Assembly (NCBI RefSeq): GCF_007833165.1
Contig: NZ_VOBQ01000004.1
Coordinates: forward strand, 434,001 to 498,000
Reading direction: 5' to 3'
Source of the DNA: Caenimonas sedimenti
GTDB taxonomy: Bacteria; Pseudomonadota; Gammaproteobacteria; Burkholderiales; Burkholderiaceae_C
Length of the DNA stretch: 64,000 bases
Numbering within the stretch: the first letter of the stretch is position 1; every line of letters starts with the position of its first letter. Position numbers and translations under genes: made by a program. The notes beneath the pieces are model-generated. The model did not search any database, had not been told where the DNA came from, and saw only the letters and a program-made list of their open reading frames with translations. Shown piece after piece: positions 37,592-45,603 of this stretch.

Positions 37592-38692
37592 CTAGCCGCC
37601 TCCCAGCGCCTTGGCCACCAGTGCCAGCAGTTCGCCTGGCAGCACGGCTTCACCGGCAGCCCCGAGCGCAAGCACCTGGTCCGCCCGCTGGCGCCGCAGC
37701 CCGCCTTGCGCCCCGTGGTAGTAGACGACGGGCACCGCCAGCCCCGCATCACGCATGCGGGTGAAAAGCCGGAGTCCGGCTTCGGGGGGTTCACCGGCGC
37801 GCTCCCAATCGGAGATCACCAGGTCGAAAGCCTCGGCGTCTTCCTGCAACCGGTCCATCGCATCGTCGGTGCTGAGCACCTGCACCACCTCGATCTGGAG
37901 CTTCGCGAGCGCCGCCGCTTCATGGCGGTTGCCTTGCGGCTGGTCGTCCACCCAGAGGATCCGCCGCTGGTCGGGAACATCGACCAGCACCCGGGCCTGG
38001 TGCCGCAATGCGTCGACAGCGCTGGCATCCATCGGTGGCTGGCCACGCGCCTCCTGCGCCTGGACGACCTGGCCCACCACTCCGCCGACAAGTTGCTGCA
38101 GGACGGCGTCATCGGCGGCCGGCTTCGCCGGCGCGTGCGCGAAGTTCGATGTTCCGCCGCCACGCGTGTTGCGGACCATCGCGGCCGGCGCAGGCGGACG
38201 CCGCGCGCGGATCGCCATCACCGCGGCGCGCAGGCCCTTCGCCACGTTGGTCCAAGCCTCGTCGCGGTTGCTCCACGAGGTCACGGCCTTCAGGTCCGTG
38301 GGCAGCCCTTGCAGCTTGAGGAACGGGAAGTCCTCCGCATCTTCGGAGGACAGGTCCACCGGCCGGACGATGATCGGCACCACCGTGGCCTGCTGCTGCG
38401 CATGCCGGCGCATCGCGACCTCGAGTTCGGTGCTCATGATGTAGTCGGACCCGATGAAGTCGCTGCTCACGAGCAGCAGCACGAGTTCCGCGGAATGCAG
38501 GTGGGCGTCGATCGCGCCGGACCAGTCCTGGCCGGCCACGATCTTGCGATCGTGCCAGGCCTTGACGAGGCCGCGACGCTCGAGGATCTTCAGGTGGCCC
38601 TGCAGCTCTTCGCGCAGCACCTCGTCCTCGTGCGCATAGCTGTAGAAAAGCTCGACCGGCCCTGCTGCCGGCAATGCCTCATTCGTCCCCAA
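37592..38692 (-). CDS. TIR domain fused to a receiver-like domain
   Basis: This 366-residue protein has a TTG start preceded by GGGGAGGACCACC. Residues about 13-155 form a TIR domain: LFYSYAHEDEVLREEL, KAWHDRKIVAGQDW, LVLLLVSSDFIGSDY and STELEVAM with candidate catalytic Glu89. A low-complexity linker and short helical region follow. Residues about 242-363 resemble a response-regulator receiver (ILWVDDQP, DLVISDWE with Asp295), but the usual conserved Lys is absent (GAAGEAVLPGEL). Bacterial TIR domains are often NADases or make cyclic ADP-ribose-type signals. It is encoded directly upstream of the CHAT-hydrolase protein, so the two very probably act together. Confidence 0.87.
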   Translation of the reverse strand: MGTNEALPAAGPVELFYSYAHEDEVLREELQGHLKILERRGLVKAWHDRKIVAGQDWSGAIDAHLHSAELVLLLVSSDFIGSDYIMSTELEVAMRRHAQQQATVVPIIVRPVDLSSEDAEDFPFLKLQGLPTDLKAVTSWSNRDEAWTNVAKGLRAAVMAIRARRPPAPAAMVRNTRGGGTSNFAHAPAKPAADDAVLQQLVGGVVGQVVQAQEARGQPPMDASAVDALRHQARVLVDVPDQRRILWVDDQPQGNRHEAAALAKLQIEVVQVLSTDDAMDRLQEDAEAFDLVISDWERAGEPPEAGLRLFTRMRDAGLAVPVVYYHGAQGGLRRQRADQVLALGAAGEAVLPGELLALVAKALGGG

Positions 38693-38834
38693 AGGTGGTC
38701 CTCCCCTGCCCGCACCGGCGGTCCCGCTTTTGACTGGGGACCTTCGCCGGCAAGGCGCGGGCAGTATGGAACAGCCGCCGTCAGCTCGTCAATGGGCTGG
38801 GCCCGCGGCGGGCGGCCGCCGCGAGCAGCGATGC

Positions 38835-40511
38835 TCAGGCGGTGGCGCCGGTGCCGGCTGCCTTCGCCATCATCCGCTCCAGCACCTGCAGGTAGTTCCT
38901 GGCCTCCGGCGCGACCGGGTGCTCGGGAAAATGCTGGAGCACGGACCGCAGGATGCGTGCGGCCTTGTCGTGCTGGCGGTTCTGTTCGCTGAGCAGGCGG
39001 GCGCCGAGGAAGTACACACCCGGCGTGTCCTTGTGACCCGGGAAGCGCTTGTCGAAGCCGCGCAGCAGCTGCGTCGCCAGCGCGAAGTCTCGCTGCTGCA
39101 CGGCGGCGGTGGCGGCCGGCAGCACGGCGTCACCATCCGCTGGCAGGAAGGTGGCGTCCAGCGCCTGCAGCTTGCGCAGCGCCTCGGCCAGTTCGCGCCC
39201 CAGGCCGGCGCGCGCCAGCGCGGTCACGAACTGCTGGCCATGCGCCAGCGTGGCCGCATCGTCGGCTTGCCTGAGCAAGAGCGCATGCAGCCGCTGGTTC
39301 AGTGGAACATCCATGCGGTCGTAGCGCATGCGGTCGCGCACTTCGCCGATGGCGTCCTTGAAGTTGCCTTGCGTCACCAGGTCGTGCACCTTGCGTTCCC
39401 AGGGGTCCGCCGGCACCGCGCCCTGCTTCACGGCGGCTGCGCGTGCGGAGCCGGCCGCTGCAATCGCTTCGGCGCCGCCCGCTTCGCGGTGCTCGTCGAA
39501 GTCGACGTCGACGTCCAGGTGCAGCTCCTGGTGGAACTGGTACAGCGCATAGCCCATCAGCGCAAAGAGCACCAGGCCGAGGTAGTTGGCGACCGCCATT
39601 TCCAGCGGGAAGCGCACGGCCGGAGGCCAGCCCTGGCCCACGACCAGGGCGAGCTGGCGTGAGCCGGCGATCGCCAGGAAGAAGCCCCAGAGCACGAAGT
39701 ACGCGCTGCCCATGGCCTGCACCAGCGTGATGACGTTGAACGGGTTGAAGGCGCGCGGCAGGCTGTCCTCCAGCGCGATCACGATGGCCGCCGCCGGCAG
39801 CATCAGGCTCAGGACGGCCATGAACAGCCAGAACCACATCGGCTGCAGCTGGAACCACAGCAGGTCGCCGAAGGCGGGCATCGCGCGCTCGATCATTTCG
39901 GCGCGGGTCGTGCCGCCCGGCGGCTCGGACGGCAGGTCCGCCGGTTCGGCGGCCGCCGTGAAGGTGTTGCCGTCCTCGTCGGTGGATGAAGGCCGCGCCG
40001 CGGCGGCGGCCGCTTCGGCCTGCGCGCGGGCGAGCGCCTGCTGGTAGGCCGCGCGCTCGCGTTCGAGCTGGGCCACTTCTTCCGCGTGATCCTGCTTGTA
40101 GCGCTCGACCAAGCGCTCCTGCGTCCGCGGGTCAGCCGCCACGCGGCCGTCGAGCGCCAGGTTGCCGATGTTGGCCCCGAGGACGATGAAGAGGGCGATG
40201 ACCAGGCCCAGCTTGGCCGGCCGCTTCTCCGGGCCCCAGAGCCGGTGGTCGACCGATTCGCCTTCGAAGCGGCCCTTGGAGAACAGCTCCAGCACGTTGA
40301 AGGCATAGCGCAGGCCGAGGTAGACCAGGAAGCCCTTGAGGATGAGGCTGAAACTGCCGAGGGCGAGGCCGGCCAGGGCGCTGGCCGTGATGATGCACGC
40401 GAGGAAGATCAGCGGGCCGAAGCGGAACGGAAAGAGGAAGAAGAAGGGCAGCTTGCGCCAGAAAGGCGTGACCGCCTTCTGGTCGTACTTGATCTCCAGT
40501 TCCCGCGCCAT
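38835..40511 (-). CDS. Multi-pass membrane protein with C-terminal TPR-like region
   Basis: This 558-residue protein of unknown function starts at MARELEIKYDQKAVTP. The N-terminal 330 residues contain about six to seven hydrophobic segments (FFFLFPFRFGPLIFLACII, LGLVIALFIVLGAN, WFWLFMAVLSLMLPAAAIVI, YLGLVLFALMGYALY), broken by a charged Ala/Glu coiled-coil-like stretch (about 130-175). Residues about 370-550 look like helical repeats (GNFKDAIGEVRDRM, QQRDFALATQLLRGF, HDKAARILRSVLQHFP). It lies 142 bases upstream of the TIR gene on the same strand and could be a third member of that locus, but it also resembles housekeeping DUF-type membrane proteins. Confidence 0.78.
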   Translation of the reverse strand: MARELEIKYDQKAVTPFWRKLPFFFLFPFRFGPLIFLACIITASALAGLALGSFSLILKGFLVYLGLRYAFNVLELFSKGRFEGESVDHRLWGPEKRPAKLGLVIALFIVLGANIGNLALDGRVAADPRTQERLVERYKQDHAEEVAQLERERAAYQQALARAQAEAAAAAARPSSTDEDGNTFTAAAEPADLPSEPPGGTTRAEMIERAMPAFGDLLWFQLQPMWFWLFMAVLSLMLPAAAIVIALEDSLPRAFNPFNVITLVQAMGSAYFVLWGFFLAIAGSRQLALVVGQGWPPAVRFPLEMAVANYLGLVLFALMGYALYQFHQELHLDVDVDFDEHREAGGAEAIAAAGSARAAAVKQGAVPADPWERKVHDLVTQGNFKDAIGEVRDRMRYDRMDVPLNQRLHALLLRQADDAATLAHGQQFVTALARAGLGRELAEALRKLQALDATFLPADGDAVLPAATAAVQQRDFALATQLLRGFDKRFPGHKDTPGVYFLGARLLSEQNRQHDKAARILRSVLQHFPEHPVAPEARNYLQVLERMMAKAAGTGATA

Positions 40512-40598
40512 GCGCCCTCCCCCGTAGTGATTTGGGCCGCATGTTATTCCATCCATTAGGACGGAGGTAGCAACCTATGTCACAGGAATGGCGGATTC

Positions 40599-41069
40599 CT
40601 AGCCCAGACTCACGACCCGCGCATTGGGAATGCGGGCAAAGGGGTCGTAGCCGCGCAAGCCTTCCCGCAAGGTCGGCTCGTGGGTCTGCGCGATGCGCCG
40701 GCGCTGGCCCGCATCGCTGCTGGCCATCAGGTCGACCAGACCCTCGTCGAGCCGCAGCAGCACGGGTGCCGCATACGGGTGGCTGGCGTGCGGATCGTCC
40801 ACCACCGACCACGAGATCACGATGCTGCCGTTGGGCGTCTGCCCGGCCAGCGAGTGCGGCGGGAACAAGTGCCGGTAGGCCTGCCAGAACACGGCGCGGA
40901 CACCGTCCAGCGGGGCAACGCCAGGGGACATGGGCTGGGTCGAGACCGGCTGCGTGGACGCGGGCCGCGTGTCGCCGGCCCTCCATCCCCTGCCTGCGTG
41001 GCGGAACGCCGTCCAGACCGGCGACCGGGCAAGCCTGGCACGAACACTGGCGGTGGATTCACGGCGCAT
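40599..41069 (-). CDS. Hypothetical protein
   Basis: This is a 156-residue protein starting at MRRESTASVRARL, with GGAGGGG 4 bases before the ATG. The N-terminal 60 residues are Arg/Ser/Thr-rich and probably disordered. The rest (VRAVFWQAYRHLFPPHSLAG, IVISWSVVDDPHASHPYAAP, LLRLDEGLVDLM) is a compact conserved-looking domain. I do not recognise the family. It stands alone between the membrane protein and the amidohydrolase, all on the minus strand. Confidence 0.65.
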   Translation of the reverse strand: MRRESTASVRARLARSPVWTAFRHAGRGWRAGDTRPASTQPVSTQPMSPGVAPLDGVRAVFWQAYRHLFPPHSLAGQTPNGSIVISWSVVDDPHASHPYAAPVLLRLDEGLVDLMASSDAGQRRRIAQTHEPTLREGLRGYDPFARIPNARVVSLG

Positions 41070-41139
41070 GGGCCCCTCCAAGGAGGCTGATCCTAGGATT
41101 CGGCGTCTGACTCCGGTGTAGGACGGCGCCGACAGGAAG

Positions 41140-42006
41140 TCACAAGCCGACCAGCTGCAGCAGGTTGCGCCTGCCAACCAGTTCACGGGCGCGCGGGCTC
41201 AGTTGCCGCAGGAAGTTCTGCACGCTCTCGAACTTCATCGCATCGTTGGCGCGTGAGCGTCCGCTGGCGTCGGTACCGACGATGAAACGCTGGGGCTGGG
41301 CCTCCACCAGTGCCAGCCACTCGGGCCAGACGGCGGCGCCGTCGCGCAGCAAGGTGTACTCCGGCGAGCGGGGATGGTGCGCCCAGGTGCGCGCGCTCAG
41401 CTCGTAGACGAGGTTGGGGTGCCGCTCCAGCATGCGCCGCGCCAGGAACAGCGGGGTGTAGCCCCCGTGCGCCCAGATGACAGTCACTTCGCGGTGGCGT
41501 TCCAGCAGCGCGTCCAGCTCCGCCAGCCGCGTGATCTCCACGTGCAGCATCACCGGCAGCTTGTGCTTGCGGGCCAGCGCGAGGATGCCGCCCATCATCG
41601 CCCCGCCCAGCGGGTAGTCGGTCTCCGGGAAACCAGCCGCGGGAAAGTGCGCCACCGACAGTTCACCGATGCCCCTGTACTGGCCGGTGGCGAGCAAGGC
41701 GTCGAGCTCGTCCAGCAGTCTGGTGTCGTCGGCCCGCCAGAGGGGCCCATACGCGGTGCGCTCCGGCGAGATGGACGCGAAGGGGATCAGGCGCGGCGCG
41801 TGCTCGCGCGCCGCACCCAGCACGGACGCGTTGTCGCTGCGTCCACCCCAGAAGACCACGGCGTGGCTCGCGCCATGCCGGTCCATCAGTTCGAGCTGCA
41901 TCGCGGCATCGTTGAGGTGGGCGTGCGCGTCGACGAAGGGGATGTTCTGCGCCGCCGCGCACCAGGCGGCGCCGGCGAGGCCGAATGCGATGAAAAGGGA
42001 CCGCAT
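41140..42006 (-). CDS. Secreted amidohydrolase-family (TIM-barrel) protein
   Basis: This 288-residue protein has a signal peptide (FIAFGLAGAAWCAAAQ) and an amidohydrolase_2-type barrel. The metal motif VDAHAHLND, the later LHVEIT, IWAHGGYTP and the terminal FIVGTDASGR supply the expected His, His and Asp ligands. The substrate is unknown; relatives include decarboxylases and lactonases. It begins 11 bases after the stop of the alpha/beta-hydrolase gene, so the two are probably co-transcribed. I chose 42006 rather than the longer frame because the signal peptide then sits at the N-terminus. Confidence 0.84.
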   Translation of the reverse strand: MRSLFIAFGLAGAAWCAAAQNIPFVDAHAHLNDAAMQLELMDRHGASHAVVFWGGRSDNASVLGAAREHAPRLIPFASISPERTAYGPLWRADDTRLLDELDALLATGQYRGIGELSVAHFPAAGFPETDYPLGGAMMGGILALARKHKLPVMLHVEITRLAELDALLERHREVTVIWAHGGYTPLFLARRMLERHPNLVYELSARTWAHHPRSPEYTLLRDGAAVWPEWLALVEAQPQRFIVGTDASGRSRANDAMKFESVQNFLRQLSPRARELVGRRNLLQLVGL

Positions 42007-42017
42007 GCGGAGACCGG

Positions 42018-43172
42018 TCACAACGCCAGCATCCACGCCGCCATCGCGTCCGCGACCTGTTCCGCCAGCGCGGGCTGGCCGGCGAGGTAGTGGTTGCCAC
42101 CGGGCACGTCGATGTTGTGGATGCGGGGGCCGCCCGCGGCCAGCCAGGCGTCGCGCGTGCTGGGGAACGTGGACTGGTCCGCGGTGTAGGTGAACAGCTG
42201 CACGGGCACGCTGGTGCGCGCCAGGTTGGCGGGGCCATCACCCCGGCTGGCCGGTGACCATTGGGACAGCCAGGCCGTCAGCGAGGTGATGCGGCCCATC
42301 TGGCTGGCCGCATAGTTGACGGCGCGCGCGCCGGCGGCGCCGTTGCCCCAAACGCTGCCGACCGCGCGGTCGTTCGCATCCAGCCGCAGGTCGAGGAAGC
42401 GCGGATCGGCATGGGTGCGGTACACGACGAAGGTTTCATCGCGCGGGCTGCCCGGCGCGGTTTGCGCGCGCAGCAGGTGCAGGCGCGCCCGCACCTGCTC
42501 GTCGATGCGCCGGTAGCGCGCCTGTTGCGCGGCACGAAAGCGCGCGAGGAACGCCTCATCGAAAGGGGGCGCGTTGGCGGCGTCATACATGTCGAGCGCC
42601 GGATCGGCCGAAAGCCCGTCATGCTCGTGCGTGAGCGACGGATCGATCCAGTGGCGCATCAGGTGGGAGCGGCCTTCATGCGCCGCGCAGAGCGCCAGGC
42701 CCTGCACCGGCGGCAAGTCCGCGGGCGACAGCCCGGCCGCGTCGCCATCGACCATGCGTTCGATCGTGAGGTTTTCCGCCTGCGCCTGGTACAGCGCCGC
42801 CAGGGCGGCGCCGCCGGAATTGCCGATGAGCACGACTTTGTCGTAGCCCCGCGCGCGCAGGAACTGCACGCCGGCCCCGAGGTCCTGGATGGCGCGTTCC
42901 ATCAGCAGCAAGGTGTCGTTGCCGGCGTAGCGCGAATTGAGCCCCATGCAAGCGACGCCGCGCGCAGCCAGCGGCGCGATCAGGTAGTGCCCCATGAAAT
43001 TGCTGGCCGGATGCATGACGATGGCGGCAACACGCCGCGGTCCGACGGGCTGCATCCAGGCGCCGTAGATGCGCGGCCGCAGCAACTGCAGGCCCGACTG
43101 GCTCTCCATCGCGGCCCCGGGCCGCACATCGATGACGGCAAGTTCCAGTGCAGCGCTCACCGCGGTTTCCAT
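42018..43172 (-). CDS. Alpha/beta-hydrolase family protein
   Basis: This is a 384-residue cytosolic serine hydrolase. The nucleophile elbow is LIGNSGGAALA, and the region after VMHPASNFMGHYLIAPLAARG is typical of the fold. The C-terminal segment PVQLFTYTADQSTFPST and VPGGNHYLAG supply a likely acid and His. Many soil betaproteobacteria carry similar proteins in catabolic operons; no specific reaction is evident. It precedes the amidohydrolase gene on the same strand. Confidence 0.85.
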   Translation of the reverse strand: METAVSAALELAVIDVRPGAAMESQSGLQLLRPRIYGAWMQPVGPRRVAAIVMHPASNFMGHYLIAPLAARGVACMGLNSRYAGNDTLLLMERAIQDLGAGVQFLRARGYDKVVLIGNSGGAALAALYQAQAENLTIERMVDGDAAGLSPADLPPVQGLALCAAHEGRSHLMRHWIDPSLTHEHDGLSADPALDMYDAANAPPFDEAFLARFRAAQQARYRRIDEQVRARLHLLRAQTAPGSPRDETFVVYRTHADPRFLDLRLDANDRAVGSVWGNGAAGARAVNYAASQMGRITSLTAWLSQWSPASRGDGPANLARTSVPVQLFTYTADQSTFPSTRDAWLAAGGPRIHNIDVPGGNHYLAGQPALAEQVADAMAAWMLAL

Positions 43173-43351
43173 GGTTGCATCGGACGTTCCTGTTCTTATC
43201 TGCGCATTGTGGGGCCTGACCGGACCCGTGCTTCCGGCGCGTTGGCGGCAACGGATGAGCTTGGCGGATGATTACTTTCGTACAGCGGCTAAGATAGGCC
43301 ACGGGAGTTTCAAGCGACCGCTGAGCGGCGCCACACGAATCCAATCAACTC

Positions 43352-43792
43352 ATGCCAAATATCGCAGCCGTCTTCAAGGGCGAGATTTCCAGGATCGCAC
43401 GCAAGGAAGTCAAGGCCCAGACCCAGGACTTCAAGAAAGCTTCCAGCCAGTATCGCAGCCAGATCGCGGCGTTGCGCCGCCGTGTCGACACCCTGGAGCG
43501 GCAGTTGCGCCGCGTGGGCAAGGCGCCTGCGCGCGCCGCCGCCGCGCCTGAAGCCGACGACGAGGGCGGCCAGAACCTGCGCTTCAGCGCCAAGCGCTTC
43601 GGCGCCCAGCGCCGCAAGCTCGGCCTTTCGGCGGCCGATTTCGCGGCCCTGCTCGGCGTTTCCGGCCAATCGGTCTACAAGTGGGAGCTCGGCAAGGCGC
43701 GCCCGCGAGCGGCCCAGCTTGCAGCGATCGCGGCGCTGCGTGGCATTGGCAAGCGCGAGGCCGCTGCCCGGCTGGAAGCGCTGGCCAAATAG
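43352..43792 (+). CDS. XRE-type HTH DNA-binding protein with N-terminal coiled coil
   Basis: This is a 146-residue protein. Residues about 15-52 form a basic coiled coil (IARKEVKAQTQDFKKASSQY then QIAALRRRVDTLERQLRRV). The C-terminal half is a Cro/C1-type helix-turn-helix (QRRKLGLSAADFAALLGVSG, SVYKWELGKARP). This combination is found in small Burkholderiales chromosome-associated regulators. It is transcribed divergently from the hydrolase operon, with a 179-base gap between them. Targets are unknown. Confidence 0.88.
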   Translation: MPNIAAVFKGEISRIARKEVKAQTQDFKKASSQYRSQIAALRRRVDTLERQLRRVGKAPARAAAAPEADDEGGQNLRFSAKRFGAQRRKLGLSAADFAALLGVSGQSVYKWELGKARPRAAQLAAIAALRGIGKREAAARLEALAK

Positions 43793-43902
43793 GTCGGCAG
43801 CCGAGGTGGGCGGCTGGCCCGCGTGGTCGTACGCCGTCTTCCTAGGCGCGCTCACGCCGCACGCTGACAAGGCGGGAAGGGCGCCAGGGTGAACCTGGGT
43901 CC

Positions 43903-44196
43903 ATGGACGCCCTCACCCTGTCGAAGACCGAACTGGATTTCCTCAAGCGCCTGCTGCTGGAGATCCAGCGCGAGGCCGCGCGGCGCAGCCCGCGCCATGA
44001 CACCGACGAGCACCACGTCGCCGGCCTCGAGCTGGCGCTGGCCATGCTGCGCTGGGACGGCTCCGTGCCGCCCAACCTCGATGCGCAATTCGGCCTGGGC
44101 GCGGCCGTGGAGACCAAGCTCGGGCTGGACGCGATGTGCGCGTACCGGCACTGGCGCAACGAGCGGCGGCGTGCGCAGCGGCGTGCGCTCGCCTGA
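43903..44196 (+). CDS. Hypothetical small protein
   Basis: This 97-residue protein of unknown function lies about 110 bases after the HTH gene on the same strand. It is helical and charged (LSKTELDFLKRLLLEIQREAARR), with a His/Asp-rich DTDEHH patch and a basic C-terminus (RNERRRAQRRALA). No domain is recognised. The stop is 23 bases from the convergent LysR gene stop. Confidence 0.6.
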   Translation: MDALTLSKTELDFLKRLLLEIQREAARRSPRHDTDEHHVAGLELALAMLRWDGSVPPNLDAQFGLGAAVETKLGLDAMCAYRHWRNERRRAQRRALA

Positions 44197-44219
44197 GCGT
44201 CAGCCCGGGAACCCGGCTC

Positions 44220-45113
44220 CTATTCCTTGAACAGCTCCTCGATCACGGCGCGCAGCCACCGGTTGCCGGGGTCCGCATCGAAACGTCGGCTCCAGTGCAG
44301 GGCCACCTCGAAATCGCGTTCGGGGAAAGCCGGCTCGACGATCGCATAGCCGCCTTCGAAACCGCGCGCGATGTTGCGCGGCATCACGGCCGCCAGATCC
44401 GTGGCCTTCACGATGGCGGGCAGCACCATGAAGTGCTCGGTGACCAGGCGCAGGCGGTCTTCCAGCTGCAGCTGCTGCACGATCCGCAGCGTGTCGGCGT
44501 GCGAGCGGACCGTGACGAACTCGAGTTCGCGCAAACTCCCGAGCAGGGCCGCGCCGGTGCGCCGTTTCCGCGTGAAGGGGTGCCCTTCACGCAGCAGCAC
44601 CACGTAGCGGTCCTTCAGCAGGCGGCTGCGCTGAGTCTCCTTGACGCCCGGCAGGAAGCCGAACGCGAAGTCGATGCGGCCGGTGTCCAGCGCCTCGGTG
44701 ATCTGGCTGCGCGGCAGCGGCCGGGTCTCCACCCGCACGCCGGGCGCGCGCTCGCGCAAGGCGGTCATCAGCTCCGGCAGGAAGCGGCCTTCGCCGATAT
44801 CGCTCATGTGCAGCTGGAAGCTGCGCCGCGACGTGCGCGGCTCGAAGCCGCCGGCGTCGCCCAGCGCCTGTTCGATCATCGCCAGTGCTTGCCGCACCGG
44901 TTCCGCCAGCCTCTGCGCCTTGGGCGTGGGTTGCACGCCGCCGGCGGCGCGCATGAAGAGCGGATCGTGCAGCAGCGCGCGCAGGCGGGTCAGGCCCTGG
45001 CTGGCGGCGGGCTGCGTGAGGTCGAGCAGCTCGGCGGCCCGGCTGACGTTGTTCGTACGATGGACGGCGTCGAACAGCCGCAGCAGGTTGAGGTCGATGT
45101 CCTTGATGTGCAT
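44220..45113 (-). CDS. LysR-family regulator next to iorAB
   Basis: This is a 297-residue LysR-type regulator. The winged helix is visible in LNLLRLFDAVHRTNNVSRAA and LTQPAASQGLTRLRALLHDP, followed by the two-lobed effector domain (FQLHMSDIGEGRFLPELM). It resembles the NodD/PcpR-like branch that senses aromatic compounds. It is transcribed away from iorA with the small lipoprotein gene between. The inverted repeat at 45536-45563 is a candidate site for it. Confidence 0.92.
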   Translation of the reverse strand: MHIKDIDLNLLRLFDAVHRTNNVSRAAELLDLTQPAASQGLTRLRALLHDPLFMRAAGGVQPTPKAQRLAEPVRQALAMIEQALGDAGGFEPRTSRRSFQLHMSDIGEGRFLPELMTALRERAPGVRVETRPLPRSQITEALDTGRIDFAFGFLPGVKETQRSRLLKDRYVVLLREGHPFTRKRRTGAALLGSLRELEFVTVRSHADTLRIVQQLQLEDRLRLVTEHFMVLPAIVKATDLAAVMPRNIARGFEGGYAIVEPAFPERDFEVALHWSRRFDADPGNRWLRAVIEELFKE

Positions 45114-45170
45114 CGCGCTACCGCCGGGGCGGTCCCAGGGCGTTGCCCCCGGCGGCGGCGCGGCGCGGGT

Positions 45171-45383
45171 TCAGCGGAAACGCGAGTCGTAGGGCATGCG
45201 GTCGGACACGTCCGGCACGCCGTCGCCATCGATGTCCGCCAGCGGCGTGGCCGCGATCACGGCCGGCGCGGGGACCACCGCCACCGGGCGTGGCGCATAG
45301 ACCGGATCGACATAGGACACGCGGTACGTGGTGCAGCCGGCAAGCACCACGGCGATGGGGGCAAGCAATGTGAGGGCTTTCAT
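45171..45383 (-). CDS. Small outer-membrane-type lipoprotein
   Basis: This 70-residue protein starts at MKALTLLAPIAVVL and has an AAGGAG site before the ATG. The lipobox is VVLAGC. The mature part is a short Pro/Ala/Val-rich chain (APRPVAVVPAPAVIAATP) ending in a DIDGDGVPD motif, like a single thrombospondin-type-3/calcium-binding loop. This pattern is common in short Burkholderiales lipoproteins. Function unknown. Confidence 0.72.
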   Translation of the reverse strand: MKALTLLAPIAVVLAGCTTYRVSYVDPVYAPRPVAVVPAPAVIAATPLADIDGDGVPDVSDRMPYDSRFR

Positions 45384-45535
45384 CGGATAACTCCTTGGAC
45401 GCGCGTAGACGCAGCGCGCATGCCCCCACTTTCGCGCGATTCCCCCCACCTGCGGGGCGGTCATTGGTATCGGTGGTGTCGGCATGTGACGGCCGGCAGC
45501 GAAGCTCTTCACTATGCATGGCGTTCATAACACTT

Positions 45536-45563
45536 AGTCATGTCATTTTATTGATGAATGACT
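45536..45563. promoter_or_regulatory. AT-rich inverted repeat upstream of iorA
   Basis: AGTCAT at 45536-45541 and ATGACT at 45558-45563 form a perfect 6-base inverted repeat across an AT-rich centre, in an otherwise GC-rich region, 40-70 bases before the iorA start. It is a candidate operator or promoter for the neighbouring LysR regulator. No binding data can be inferred. Confidence 0.4.
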
Positions 45564-45603
45564 GAGCAGCGGCGAAACTCCCAGATTCATCTGGAGACGC
45601 CCC

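Noticed and set aside
37592..38692. Thoeris defence system (TIR ThsB plus ThsA)
   Set aside because: No SIR2- or SLOG-domain ThsA-like gene is adjacent; the partner is a CHAT/hydrolase protein instead.
43193..43351. Small regulatory RNA or tRNA in the gap before the HTH gene
   Set aside because: No cloverleaf, strong hairpin or terminator could be seen by eye.
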